A DNA stretch of 64,000 nucleotides from Polyangiaceae bacterium (GCA_013361525.1 JABFXY010000004.1:1-64000), one strand, 5' to 3'; numbered from the stretch's first letter, positions 8,427 through 16,279 are shown. Numbers and translations are program-made. The notes: generated from the sequence alone by a model not told the origin.

Positions 8427-10064
8427 ATGCATTTTAACACAGCCGCGTCGATTCGCATTGAGCGACGCATCGCCTCGTTCATCGCATCGGCGCTTCCGGG
8501 CGGCGCCGCGAGCCTCGGCCTTCCGTTCCACCAGCTGAGCCTCAGCAGGCACCCCGACCAGCGCACGTGGTGGCAGCCGAAGCGTCCGCTCGACCGCCGC
8601 GCCCTCTCGGATCACCTCGCGGGTCGGATCGTCATCGCGCCGCGCTGCCCGGCTCGCCTCTCGTACTTCGAGCTCGACCTCGATGCGAAGGACGACGCCG
8701 CGCGAGCGACGCTGCTAGACCGCCTCCGCGCCGTCGAGCGAGCCTTCGAGCTTCCGAACGAGGTAGACCCCGCCGGGGTCGTTTGGAGGAGCTCCGCGGG
8801 CCAGTACGGGGGCCTTCGGTACCGCGTCTGTCTCGATCGAGAGGTCGACCGCGACGAGCTCGCGGCGCGGGTCCTGGAGCAGCTCAAGCGACACGGGCTC
8901 GAAGTACGAGACGGCGAGATCGAAGTCTTCCCGCGCGGCGAGCGAGGAACCCGGGCGCCGCTCGGCGGCGGCTTCGCGTTCGTCGACCGCGACGGCGACG
9001 AGCTCCTGGACCCCGAGGCGCTCGAGGATCCCGAGCGCTGCCCCTTCCTCGGGTTCCGATGGCGGACGACGGAGCGCGGCCTCTCGATGGTCCGCGACGT
9101 CCCGAAGCTCGTCGCGGAGTGGTTCAAGCGGACCGACGCCTGCCGACGACCGATCGAGACGGTTTTCGGACCCCCAAAAACCTCGATAATTGTGAGGGTC
9201 CCGCTCTACGTTGAAAGAAAGAAGGGCGCGGGGAAGCCGCCAGCAATGCCTGCCCGCAGCCTGGCGTGGCGGGAGCGGATCGACGAGCTGCTTCACGAAG
9301 GTGCCCCGGCTGGAGGACGGGTGAGCGCGGTGCGTGATGTGACGTTCCACTTCGTCGTCGCGTGCGGGATGGCGGAGGAGGAGGCGGCGGAGGCGTTCGA
9401 TAGTTGGCTCGACAGCACCCCGCACGGCTCGCGCGATCTCACCGGCCCACACGCTGCATCGGTCCGCGCGCAGATGCGTCGCGACGCCAGACGGCGGGTC
9501 CGGGCACTCCTCAGACAAGTCGACAGCGGGCACCTCACTCGCCAAGGCGGCCCCGCGAGGGCGTCCGTCCCCCTTCTTTCTTTCAACGTAGAGCGGGACC
9601 CTCAAAAATCCCCCGGAAAAGAGGGGTGGAGGGAGCGGCTCCTCGCCGAGCTCGACGACGCCGACCGGTACCGCATCGGCGGCGAGTCCGACCCGAAGGT
9701 GCGGAGTTGCCTCGGGGTGCTCCTGTCGTCGCTCCGTCGCCTTCAGCGGGCCTTTCCCGACGCCGAAGGGGTCGCGGTCCCTCGAGAGGTCCTGCAGACG
9801 CTAGCGACCGCCCTGCCCAAGACGAACGGCAAACGCGAGTACGTCGACCCTACGACGGGCGAGGTCGTGGCGGGCTACGTCCACCTCCGCAATCGAGCCC
9901 GACAGCTCGGGATCCTGGGCCCAGTGCTCCAGAGCTTTTCGAAGGCGGAGCGTCGTGCCACGATCTTCATGATGCCGCCTCGACGCGTCACGAAGGAAGA
10001 ACTCGAGGCGTCGATTGCCTCTGCACAGAAGGCGCTCCGAGTCCTTCGGGAGCGTGCCGCGTGA
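8427..10064 (+). CDS. Primase-polymerase-like (AEP superfamily) replication protein
   Basis: 545 residues from ATG at 8,427 with GAAAGGA about 11 nt upstream. Residues 79-86 (SYFELDLD) give the Dx D metal-binding pair D84/D86 at the end of a strand, as in archaeo-eukaryotic primases. SSAGQYGGLRYRV (122-134) fits the second motif, and EVFPRG followed by RAPLG (167-180) fits the motif seen in mobile-element primases. The C-terminal 250 residues are helical and probably form the linker and DNA-binding part. The protein likely primes or replicates the excised element. Residues 256-393 are encoded between 34-bp inverted repeats; the frame is open through both. The next gene overlaps its stop (GTGA). 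Confidence 0.65.
   Translation: MHFNTAASIRIERRIASFIASALPGGAASLGLPFHQLSLSRHPDQRTWWQPKRPLDRRALSDHLAGRIVIAPRCPARLSYFELDLDAKDDAARATLLDRLRAVERAFELPNEVDPAGVVWRSSAGQYGGLRYRVCLDREVDRDELAARVLEQLKRHGLEVRDGEIEVFPRGERGTRAPLGGGFAFVDRDGDELLDPEALEDPERCPFLGFRWRTTERGLSMVRDVPKLVAEWFKRTDACRRPIETVFGPPKTSIIVRVPLYVERKKGAGKPPAMPARSLAWRERIDELLHEGAPAGGRVSAVRDVTFHFVVACGMAEEEAAEAFDSWLDSTPHGSRDLTGPHAASVRAQMRRDARRRVRALLRQVDSGHLTRQGGPARASVPLLSFNVERDPQKSPGKEGWRERLLAELDDADRYRIGGESDPKVRSCLGVLLSSLRRLQRAFPDAEGVAVPREVLQTLATALPKTNGKREYVDPTTGEVVAGYVHLRNRARQLGILGPVLQSFSKAERRATIFMMPPRRVTKEELEASIASAQKALRVLRERAA
9193..9604. repeat. 34-bp perfect inverted repeats flanking a 344-bp segment inside a gene
   Basis: Left arm 9,193-9,226 and right arm 9,571-9,604 are exact reverse complements (start TGAGGGTCCCGCTCTACG). 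They lie inside the coding region of the primase-like protein. Inversion between them would not change length, and the antisense frame in the matching phase is open across the whole segment. Both orientations would therefore keep the gene's reading frame. No target-site duplication is obvious outside the arms. Confidence 0.9.
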
Positions 10065-10309
10065 ACAGCGACGAGCAGAGGCGCGAGCACAACCGACGAG
10101 CGCTCATCCGCGATGAGCTTCACCAAGCGCTCACGCGCGTGTTGGAGGTGAGCGAGTCGTTCCAGAGCGGCGGGGACCTGGACCTCGTGCGTGTGCAGTG
10201 CGCTGCCGAGGCGCTCACGCGGGTCCTAGCGCTCACGCCTGCGAGGGGGGCGGAGGTCGCGCCACCAAGGTTGGAGCCCACGCGGCCGAAGCTCCGCGTC
10301 GTGCGCTGA
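10061..10309 (+). CDS. Small hypothetical protein coupled to the primase-like gene
   Basis: 82 residues from GTG at 10,061, overlapping the preceding stop by GTGA. The sequence is two helices (NRRALIRDELHQALTRVLEV and VRVQCAAEALTRVLALT) joined by a short linker, then a Pro-rich tail. No motif is recognised. Translational coupling suggests a partner or regulator of the replication protein. Confidence 0.55.
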   Translation: MNSDEQRREHNRRALIRDELHQALTRVLEVSESFQSGGDLDLVRVQCAAEALTRVLALTPARGAEVAPPRLEPTRPKLRVVR

Positions 10310-10393
10310 TGCGTAGCTGACGGGGCCGTCATGTGGTGCGGCAGAGCAGTCTCGGACTGGCCCGTATCGCCCTCTCGCGGTTAGGCTCGCAAC

Positions 10394-10954
10394 GTGCCGA
10401 TTCCTGAGCACGAGGGGGACCTGCTTCCGCCGTTCATTGGTTCACCAACGAACAGCAGCAACTGCGCGCCGTGGTCGACAGACCTCACCGAGGTCGTCCC
10501 AAGGTTCGGAACTTCGCGAGCGCGCCGGGAAATCCTCGCCGGGTTGTTCGAGTACCGACGCGGGCTGAGGCACTACGGCATCGCGGGTTTTCAATGGCTC
10601 GATGGCAGCTTCTTCGATGTGATGGCGCGTGAGCCTCGTGACGTGGATGTTGTGACGTTTCTTGTCACAGCGCCCGACACGGTGACTTTCGAGAAGCTCA
10701 CCGAAGAGGCACGCTTCCTGTCGCTGATCGAACACGATCTATCGAAGGAGGCGTACCACGTGGATCCCCAGTTCATCGATCTCCGCGGCGATGGGATCGC
10801 GATCGTTCAGTCGGTTCAGTTCTGGTACGGGCTCTTCTCACACGACCGAACCCAGCGCTGGCGAGGCATTCTGCGCATCCCACTGGGCCCTGACGACGAA
10901 GAAGACCTCGACGCACTCGCAATCCTCGATGGACTGAAGCAGAGTTCGCCGTGA
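10394..10954 (+). CDS. Nucleotidyltransferase-fold protein (DUF6932-like)
   Basis: 186 residues from GTG at 10,394. The signature FQWLDGSFFDVMAREPRDVD has G71-S72 followed ten residues later by D83-V-D85. This is the polymerase-beta type nucleotidyltransferase motif (GS, then DxD metal ligands) and resembles the family I know as DUF6932. The region before it, DLTEVVPRFGTSRARREIL, is also typical. The family is often found in accessory DNA with a second gene, as here, where the stop overlaps the next start by ATGA. The substrate is unknown. A toxin or immune nucleotidyltransferase is the leading guess, by analogy with MNT-type systems. Confidence 0.6.
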   Translation: MPIPEHEGDLLPPFIGSPTNSSNCAPWSTDLTEVVPRFGTSRARREILAGLFEYRRGLRHYGIAGFQWLDGSFFDVMAREPRDVDVVTFLVTAPDTVTFEKLTEEARFLSLIEHDLSKEAYHVDPQFIDLRGDGIAIVQSVQFWYGLFSHDRTQRWRGILRIPLGPDDEEDLDALAILDGLKQSSP

Positions 10955-11925
10955 TGGTCGGCCGAGAGCGTCAGCGTCTGTACGCCGAGCTCGGAGCGAT
11001 CCGCGAGCTCCTCGGAGCGTTGCGCCCGGAGAATGTCTTCGAGCGTCGGAGCTTGCAATCGAGGGTCCGCACGCTTGAAAAGCAGCTTGCCGAAACACCG
11101 CTCGACCACAGCGCGAAGCTGGTCGCCTCGTTCGATGGGGATCCCGTCTTGGGCCGCGCCGGCATCGACGCAAAGTTTGGCGGGACGATGCTTGTGGAGC
11201 TGCAAGACCTGGTTTCGAGAGTGCACCTTCAGCGCGTGGGAGGTAGCGGTGCGAAGACGCCTCGCGACGATCGCGCCTCGCGCCTCCAATTCACCGGCAC
11301 TGTGTTGGGCTCCTTCGGCTTCACTCTCGAAGAGGCGCAAGCTTCCCTGTTTCCGTCTCGCCTAAGCGAGGCGATCGAGGCCTCGCTCGTGCTCTTTGAC
11401 GCAGCGGCGACCGATGACGAGACGTTCATCGAGGCCATCGCGGATAGCGATCCGCGTGTTCTCGGTGCTCTGAAGAAGATGGTCGAAGGCATGTACAAGG
11501 CAGGGGCCACCGTCCGGTTCATCACCCCCGAAAAGGAGGTCGCGCTGGACAAGCGACGCGTCGAGGCGGCTTGGGAACGCACGGGACGCGTGGAAGTCGA
11601 CCAAGAGGTGCTGTGGCTGCAAGGGATCTTCCTTGGCGTTCTCGGAGACTCCCGCCGGTTCGAGTTCGCGATTGAGAACGGCGACGTGATCGGTGGACGC
11701 GTTCTACCTACCCTCGATTCCGAAACGTTGGCGGGATGGAACGCACGATACTTCCGCCAACGGTGCGCCGCGCAAGTCGTGTCTGTCACCAGCCGGACAG
11801 CTGGGAAGTCCGTCCAGAAGCACACGCTGATCACCTTGGCGGAGCGAATTCCCGACACGACGGAGGAGCCCGGGCCCGAAGCGACACCTGCTGCGGAATC
11901 CGCACGGCCGAGAGGGAGAAGCTAA
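10951..11925 (+). CDS. Partner of the nucleotidyltransferase; unknown
   Basis: 324 residues from ATG at 10,951, overlapping the nucleotidyltransferase stop. Residues 1-50 are a coiled coil (RERQRLYAELGAIRELLGAL). The middle (ASFDGDPVLGRAGIDAKFGG) is beta-rich. A helical region follows (LKKMVEGMYKAGATVRFIT), then a beta-rich C-terminal domain with VLWLQGIFLGVLGDSRRFEF, and a Pro/Glu tail. No catalytic signature is recognised. The overlap and same-strand pairing make it the obligate partner of the nucleotidyltransferase gene, possibly a target, antitoxin or sensor. Confidence 0.55.
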   Translation: MMVGRERQRLYAELGAIRELLGALRPENVFERRSLQSRVRTLEKQLAETPLDHSAKLVASFDGDPVLGRAGIDAKFGGTMLVELQDLVSRVHLQRVGGSGAKTPRDDRASRLQFTGTVLGSFGFTLEEAQASLFPSRLSEAIEASLVLFDAAATDDETFIEAIADSDPRVLGALKKMVEGMYKAGATVRFITPEKEVALDKRRVEAAWERTGRVEVDQEVLWLQGIFLGVLGDSRRFEFAIENGDVIGGRVLPTLDSETLAGWNARYFRQRCAAQVVSVTSRTAGKSVQKHTLITLAERIPDTTEEPGPEATPAAESARPRGRS

Positions 11926-11957
11926 CGACGGGAGCGCCGTCGCATTAGCTGCGTAAC

Positions 11958-11985
11958 TTGCGCTAGTCGTTTATCTGCGTATTCG
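11958..11985 (+). promoter_or_regulatory. Candidate promoter before the 12,044 gene
   Basis: TTGCGC at 11,958 and TATTCG at 11,980 are spaced by 16 bp in an AT-richer part of the gap between the nucleotidyltransferase pair and the next gene run. The match to the sigma-70 consensus is modest. Confidence 0.3.
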
Positions 11986-12043
11986 GCACTCGGTTGTCGA
12001 TAATCGATGGACAGGCACTGCGCGTGCGTTCACACTCAAACGC

Positions 12044-12562
12044 ATGTTGCAGCGTCACATTCAAATCGACGCGCGGGTGCCGCTCGTCGATCCCGCGACC
12101 GCAGACAAGCTTCGGCGCGAGCGACACCGCGCCGCCGTCGAGGAGCTCGTCGGCGCCCTCGACCCGCGAGCGAAGAGTTTCTTTGCGCGGCTCAAGCCGG
12201 GGCGCCTCATGCATCGGTTTCTCGCCGGACCGCTGGAAGGCCTCATTTTTGAGGGTTTGGAAGACGCTCCTGGGGGGTGGATCGAGCTGACGCGCGAGCA
12301 AGCTCGCGCAGCGACGATCGAGCCGGTCTTTGACCATTACGGCCCCGGACACGATAGCTTCACGCAGGCTCTCGAGGTCATCACCGCGGACGAGAAGCTT
12401 CGGCGCGACGAGAAGGAAGCGCACGATCACCGCCGCGCCATCAGCGCCGCCGCGCGCGTCGCAGCGGCGGAAGCGGCGCGAGCAGTTCTCGCCGCAGCAG
12501 GTCCAGCAGGCAAGACGAAGGCGAAGCGGGCGAGCTCTCCGAAGCGAGGAGGCTCCAAGTGA
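12044..12562 (+). CDS. Hypothetical protein of the element
   Basis: 172 residues from ATG at 12,044, starting MLQRHIQIDARVPLVDPATA. The N-terminal 110 residues are ordered (RLKPGRLMHRFLAGPLEGLI, then GWIELTREQARAATIEPVFD). The rest is a long Ala/Arg/Lys-rich helix and a basic tail, which could bind nucleic acid. No family is recognised. Its stop overlaps the next start by ATGA. No strong ribosome-binding site precedes the chosen start. Confidence 0.5.
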   Translation: MLQRHIQIDARVPLVDPATADKLRRERHRAAVEELVGALDPRAKSFFARLKPGRLMHRFLAGPLEGLIFEGLEDAPGGWIELTREQARAATIEPVFDHYGPGHDSFTQALEVITADEKLRRDEKEAHDHRRAISAAARVAAAEAARAVLAAAGPAGKTKAKRASSPKRGGSK

Positions 12563-13014
12563 AGCCGGAGCTGTTCAAATCGGGTCTCGCGCTGCTGATC
12601 AAGAAGTTCACGGAAATTGCCACCAAGGCCCAGGCTGGCGCCGACCCCGCCGCGCTCAAAAGCGATCTCGATGTGTGGGGCCTCGGGTACGGGCGATTCA
12701 TGGCTTCGCTCGACACCGACGAGGGCGACAACGGCGACGCCGAGGAGCCCGACGACACTCAGGGCGCTCCGCCGAACGCCGGACCGCAGCGACCGCCGCC
12801 GAGAGCCCAGAAGAACATTGCCGCGTACCCCGCGATCAACGACGTGTCCGAGGCGCTGGAAAAGCAGCGGCGCGGCGAAGCGGTCGCGTGGGGTTCTTGG
12901 ACGACGGAGCGTCATCGCCGCGCGGCAGGGCAGGCCGACAAGACGAAGTGGCCGGCCGACTTCTCGGCGCACCTCGACGCGCGGCGCCGCGAGCGCGATC
13001 GCTCGAAGAAATAG
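12559..13014 (+). CDS. Hypothetical protein of the element
   Basis: 151 residues from ATG at 12,559, overlapping the previous stop by four bases. It has an N-terminal helical part (LFKSGLALLIKKFTEIATKA), an acidic Asp/Glu-rich linker, a Pro-rich stretch and a basic C-terminal helix (LDARRRERDRSKK). The mixed acidic and basic low complexity suggests an unstructured adaptor or scaffold. No family is recognised. It is followed by a long hairpin in the 98-bp gap before the next gene. Confidence 0.5.
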   Translation: MKPELFKSGLALLIKKFTEIATKAQAGADPAALKSDLDVWGLGYGRFMASLDTDEGDNGDAEEPDDTQGAPPNAGPQRPPPRAQKNIAAYPAINDVSEALEKQRRGEAVAWGSWTTERHRRAAGQADKTKWPADFSAHLDARRRERDRSKK

Positions 13015-13019
13015 AGTTT

Positions 13020-13089
13020 CCGATCCCGTCCGTCCGCGGTGAGCCTGCGATGCGCCAGCGCGGATGTTCCCGTGGACGGACGGGATCGG
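13020..13089 (+). promoter_or_regulatory. 16-bp-stem hairpin between genes
   Basis: CCGATCCCGTCCGTCC at 13,020-13,035 pairs perfectly with 13,074-13,089, leaving a 38-nt loop. It fills the gap between the 13,014 stop and the HTH gene at 13,113. There is no T-run, so it may be a weak terminator, an mRNA-stability element or a DNA-binding or nicking site rather than a classical terminator. Confidence 0.6.
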
Positions 13090-13112
13090 GGCGTTCTCTC
13101 TCGAGGAGTAAC

Positions 13113-13391
13113 ATGCCGCGAATTACCCGACACACCCGTGACCAGCGACTGCGCGCCGCCGTCGAGTCGCTCGGGCGGCAAACAGCGCAAGAGCTCGCCG
13201 ACAGGCTCGGCATTCGGATTCGCGCTGCGCAGGATTGGCAGCGCCGAGCCCGAGAAGTTCGGCGTGGACAAATGCAGGAGCTTCGTGCGCGTGAAGCTGC
13301 CGAAGCCGCGCGAGCCATCGAAGCTCGTCGCGAGCTCGCCGCCCTCGCGCTTCGCGGTGCGCTCGCCGAAGCAGCGGAGGTGACCCTGTGA
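13113..13391 (+). CDS. Small helix-turn-helix protein
   Basis: 92 residues from ATG at 13,113, with GAGGAG 6 nt upstream. Residues 20-45 (TAQELADRLGIRIRAAQDWQ) form a clear helix-turn-helix in which LADRLGI is the first helix and RAAQDWQRRAR the recognition helix. The rest is a long Arg/Ala helix that could dimerise. Its stop overlaps the GTG of the XkdF-like gene. It probably regulates, or helps package or assemble with, the phage-like module that follows. Confidence 0.55.
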   Translation: MPRITRHTRDQRLRAAVESLGRQTAQELADRLGIRIRAAQDWQRRAREVRRGQMQELRAREAAEAARAIEARRELAALALRGALAEAAEVTL

Positions 13392-14026
13392 CGCCGCGAC
13401 TCCAAAAGGCTGTGTTCGACGCGAAGCAGGCAGTCGAACGGCTCAAGACAATGCGAGTCATTGAAGTGTCGGTCGTCGATTTCCCGGCAAATCGAACACC
13501 GTTTTTGCTGCTCAAGCGCGCTGACGTGCTCGGCACTGCCCTTGCCGATGCGGAGCGCGTTCTTTCCGAGTTCGCGAGTGCGCCTGTCGCAAAGAGCGAT
13601 GCGCTGGAGCGTGCCATCGCAGCTGCCGAGGCGATGGTGTCGAGCCTCGGTGCGGCTCCGGCACTCGACCTTCGTGTGATTCGCAAAAGCGCCGACGGTC
13701 CTGAGCTCCAGTACGTGCTGGGTCTCGTTTTGGCGCCAAACACCGTAGATTCCCAACAGCAGATCTACGACGCGGAAGTCATCAGAAAGGCCTCGTGGGG
13801 CTACATGAAGGACTTCCGAAACCTCGGGTACATGCACACGGATCTCATCAACGGCAAAGCGCAGATCGTCGAATCGTATCTCGCGCCTGTCGACATGCAG
13901 ATCGGCGAAACCTTCGTGCGAAAGGGCACTTGGCTGCTGGGGCTGCACGTCACCGATGCTGCGCTCTGGTCGGAGATCAGAACCGGAAAGCTCGGAGGCC
14001 TCAGCATCGGCGGCTTCGCCGCCTAA
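13388..14026 (+). CDS. XkdF-like phage prohead protease / structural protein
   Basis: 212 residues from GTG at 13,388 (GTGA overlap). Residues 105-212 match the XkdF pattern of the PBSX phage-like element: a strand ELQYVLGLVLAPNTVDSQQQ, then the Y-D-AEVI helix, GYMHTDLIN with a conserved histidine, and VRKGTWLLGLHVTDAALWSE ending in GLSIGG. XkdF is a putative serine protease or structural protein of phage heads. The N-terminal 100 residues include EVSVVDFPANRTPFLLLKR, also common in prohead protease fusions. Here it has no adjacent capsid or portal gene, which is unusual. Confidence 0.7.
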   Translation: MTPRLQKAVFDAKQAVERLKTMRVIEVSVVDFPANRTPFLLLKRADVLGTALADAERVLSEFASAPVAKSDALERAIAAAEAMVSSLGAAPALDLRVIRKSADGPELQYVLGLVLAPNTVDSQQQIYDAEVIRKASWGYMKDFRNLGYMHTDLINGKAQIVESYLAPVDMQIGETFVRKGTWLLGLHVTDAALWSEIRTGKLGGLSIGGFAA

Positions 14027-14129
14027 CCCTCAAAGAGTCATCCGCTCGCGCGTGGTTCCTTCGAGATTCGGGGAGTGGAGCTGCGCGCGAGCGGGCGGCG
14101 CCATCAACAATGCCGCAGAAGTTCTCACC

Positions 14130-14191
14130 GGGGCGTCCGTCCCGACTGCCCGGCTCGCCCCCATTCCCACGAGCCGCGGGACGGGCGCCCC
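14130..14191 (+). promoter_or_regulatory. Nested long hairpin upstream of the structural gene
   Basis: Outer arms 14,130-14,143 (GGGGCGTCCGTCCC) and 14,178-14,191 pair at 13 of 14 positions. Inside, CGGCTCG (14,151-14,157) pairs with CGAGCCG (14,170-14,176). It shares the CGTCCGTCC core with the hairpin at 13,020 and ends 28 nt before the 14,220 start codon. Confidence 0.6.
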
Positions 14192-14219
14192 GATGGGATT
14201 CAACGTTTGGAGATCAACG

Positions 14220-14924
14220 ATGGGCTCAGCCGACTGGACCGTAATGCCCAATAGCCTCAGCTCGGGCGATGTCGTGCACGCAGCAACGCGCGCGATCTCG
14301 CCTCCGGCCGGTGGCGGCAGCTTCGTTCACGCGTTCAACTCGTTGACCGGCACGGTCGGCGTGGTCGCCCTTCGGCACAACCAAGCAGGCTTCGCACCGA
14401 TCGCCCCCAGCGACCCAGGCGGCGGGGCGATCGAAGCCGCGCTCGTGCGGATGGGCGCCGCGTGTAGCGTGCTCGTCTTCTTCGCCGCTCAGGTCGACGA
14501 CGTCAGCACCAACGCGCTGATGCTCGGCCTCGATGCCGCTGGGCACATCTCGCTTCGGAAAGGTCTCCTCGCAGCGGGGCTGCCCGACGCCGAGCCGGGC
14601 TCGTCTGGGGTGCTCCTTCGTTCGAGCGAAGCGGTCGCACTCGGCTCGTGGGCGCACCTTCGCCTCGAGATCGCGCACAACGGATGCGGCGATTCGTGCA
14701 TCACGTGCTGGCGCAACCTCGGCAGCGTGGGCGCTCCGACGTGGGCGCCGATTTTTGGGATGAACCACGCGTCGATGCCCCACTTCGTCGACGACGGCAT
14801 GCAGATCGCGAGCCGTTCAGCGCCGCTGCTGCACGGTTTCTCGGGCTTCGCGTTCCGCACCGAGGGCATCGGCGGGTGCGCTGGTGTCGATGCCGTCACC
14901 CTGCGGCGACAGCTCGCGAGCTGA
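14220..14924 (+). CDS. Phage-like structural protein with lectin-type (LamG-like) fold
   Basis: 234 residues from ATG at 14,220, with GGAG 7 nt upstream; an ATG at 14,193 is also in frame. The sequence is beta-rich, with VGVVALRHNQAGFAPIAPSD, CSVLVFFAAQVDDVSTNALM, GSWAHLRLEIAHNGCGDSCI and a closing GIGGCAGVDAVTLRR. The strand-loop pattern, with SWAHLRLE before a strand ending in W, is typical of concanavalin/LamG-like domains in phage head-decoration or tail proteins. No signal peptide is seen. It follows the XkdF-like gene after a hairpin-containing gap. Confidence 0.5.
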   Translation: MGSADWTVMPNSLSSGDVVHAATRAISPPAGGGSFVHAFNSLTGTVGVVALRHNQAGFAPIAPSDPGGGAIEAALVRMGAACSVLVFFAAQVDDVSTNALMLGLDAAGHISLRKGLLAAGLPDAEPGSSGVLLRSSEAVALGSWAHLRLEIAHNGCGDSCITCWRNLGSVGAPTWAPIFGMNHASMPHFVDDGMQIASRSAPLLHGFSGFAFRTEGIGGCAGVDAVTLRRQLAS

Positions 14925-14930
14925 GGGCAC

Positions 14931-15122
14931 ATGGAAACACGCGCCGTTCGGCTCCAATATGTCGACATGCCGGCCAACCTGCTGTCCATGCCCCGCGACG
15001 AAGAGGTCGCGGACCTTCGTGCGCGATGCGCACGGCTCACACTCGAGCGCGACGCGCTCCAGGACCTTTTGGTGCGCATGACGCGCGAGCGCGGAGACCC
15101 AGCGGAAGAGGACGACGACTAG
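14931..15122 (+). CDS. Small coiled-coil protein
   Basis: 63 residues from ATG at 14,931, starting 6 nt after the preceding stop. The region EEVADLRARCARLTLERDAL is a leucine-heptad coiled coil, followed by an acidic tail. Such tiny coiled-coil proteins are common in phage operons. Function unknown. The next gene starts directly after its stop. Confidence 0.5.
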   Translation: METRAVRLQYVDMPANLLSMPRDEEVADLRARCARLTLERDALQDLLVRMTRERGDPAEEDDD

Positions 15123-15410
15123 ATGAAGCTCAAGCAGCTCACGATCTTCGCCGACCAGCGCGGCAACAGCGGCCTCGCCCAATCCCTGCGGGAGCTCGCC
15201 GACCAGCTCGAAGCCGAGCCCCCTGCGCTCGCGATCGACCTCATGTTGACGCTCGACGAGCGACCGAAGCGCAGACGTCCCGCGCCGCACCTGCGCCTCG
15301 TGCATTCGCGTCGAGATGATGAGCCGACCGAGGAGCAAGCCGAGCAGGCCCGAGCGACCGCGCGACTGCTCGGCGACGACGACGCCAACGATCGCGTGTC
15401 GCGGAGGTGA
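15123..15410 (+). CDS. Hypothetical protein of the element
   Basis: 95 residues from ATG at 15,123. The N-terminus (MKLKQLTIFADQRGNSGLAQ and then SLRELADQLEAEPP) is an ordered helical region. A basic PKRRRPAPHLR segment follows and then an acidic Glu-rich tail. It overlaps the start of the next gene. No family is recognised; small size and charge suggest an adaptor or DNA-associated role. Confidence 0.5.
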   Translation: MKLKQLTIFADQRGNSGLAQSLRELADQLEAEPPALAIDLMLTLDERPKRRRPAPHLRLVHSRRDDEPTEEQAEQARATARLLGDDDANDRVSRR

Positions 15411-15979
15411 CCGCCATGGACGCCGAAGCCACACCCGTCGAGGTCGAGACGACCATCGCGACCCCGATCGACCCCACACCGCCTACGACGTCGCCTCGTC
15501 GCCGTCCGAATGTCGGTGGTCTCGATCCTGATCGACCGCTGTGGGTCATCGTCGATTTGCACGATCGCGTGATCTACGTGCCCCGCAGCTGGAGCCTCAT
15601 CGAAGCCGTCGGGGAGCTCGAGGGCCTGCTGGCGCCCTATCCGCAGAACTCCGAATGGCGGCAGCGCCTCGTGGTGCGCGGCTGCGTCGACGCGAGGGGG
15701 TTCTGCGAGCCCCGCGTGGGGCACGGAACGACCCACCGCGGCATCAGCGGCCTCGATTTGGTCGAGCCGACACCCGAGCTCGTCCGAGGCTGCGTGTTCC
15801 GGGCCCGACGGCTTGCCCTCGGCGTGACGTGCCGCGAGCTCGCGAAGGCCTCGGGTCTCGCCCAGGGCTCGATCGTCAATGCGGAGCACGGCAACACGCT
15901 GCTTCCCTCGAACCTCGAAAAGCTGGAGAGGGCCCTTCGTGCCCTCGAAGAAGAAGCCCAGGAGCCTCGACCCCAATGA
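15407..15979 (+). CDS. XRE-type transcriptional regulator
   Basis: 190 residues from the start at 15,407; an ATG at 15,416 is the more likely initiator. Residues 45-110 form a small alpha/beta domain (PLWVIVDLHDRVIYVPRSWS). The C-terminal 65 residues are a Cro/CI helix-turn-helix: VTCRELAKASGLAQGSIVNA followed by NTLLPSNLEKLERALRAL. It is likely a regulator of the element. Its stop overlaps the next start (ATGA). The N-terminal domain may sense a ligand or bind a partner; this is inference. Confidence 0.6.
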   Translation: MTAMDAEATPVEVETTIATPIDPTPPTTSPRRRPNVGGLDPDRPLWVIVDLHDRVIYVPRSWSLIEAVGELEGLLAPYPQNSEWRQRLVVRGCVDARGFCEPRVGHGTTHRGISGLDLVEPTPELVRGCVFRARRLALGVTCRELAKASGLAQGSIVNAEHGNTLLPSNLEKLERALRALEEEAQEPRPQ

Positions 15980-16251
15980 CCACCCCCACCACCGCTGAAG
16001 AGCTGGTGCTCGATGTCCTGAAGGAGAGGGCGATGCACCTAACGGACCTCAGGCTGAAGACGAAGCTCACCGATCCCAAGCTCCGCGCCGCCGTCGACGA
16101 GCTCCAGAAGGCGGGCAAGGTCGAGGTGCACCGAGGAGCCGACATCAAATGGCGCCACGCTCGGAGCGCACAGGTGGTCTCCTTGCCCGGGCAGGACCTC
16201 TCGCCGCCGAAGGGGATGGGCGGCTGGGGAGGAAGGTTTCGGCGTCAGTGA
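15976..16251 (+). CDS. Small winged-helix-like protein
   Basis: 91 residues from ATG at 15,976. EELVLDVLKERAMHLTDLRL, then LTDPKLRAAVDELQKAGKVE and VHRGADIKWRHA read as helix, helix-turn-helix and a beta wing. It overlaps the XRE gene by four bases, so the two are co-translated. It may be a second regulator acting on the operator cluster that follows immediately (16,280-16,374). Confidence 0.5.
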   Translation: MTTPTTAEELVLDVLKERAMHLTDLRLKTKLTDPKLRAAVDELQKAGKVEVHRGADIKWRHARSAQVVSLPGQDLSPPKGMGGWGGRFRRQ

Positions 16252-16279
16252 CCACACGTGACCATGTCCGTTCGCTGTG

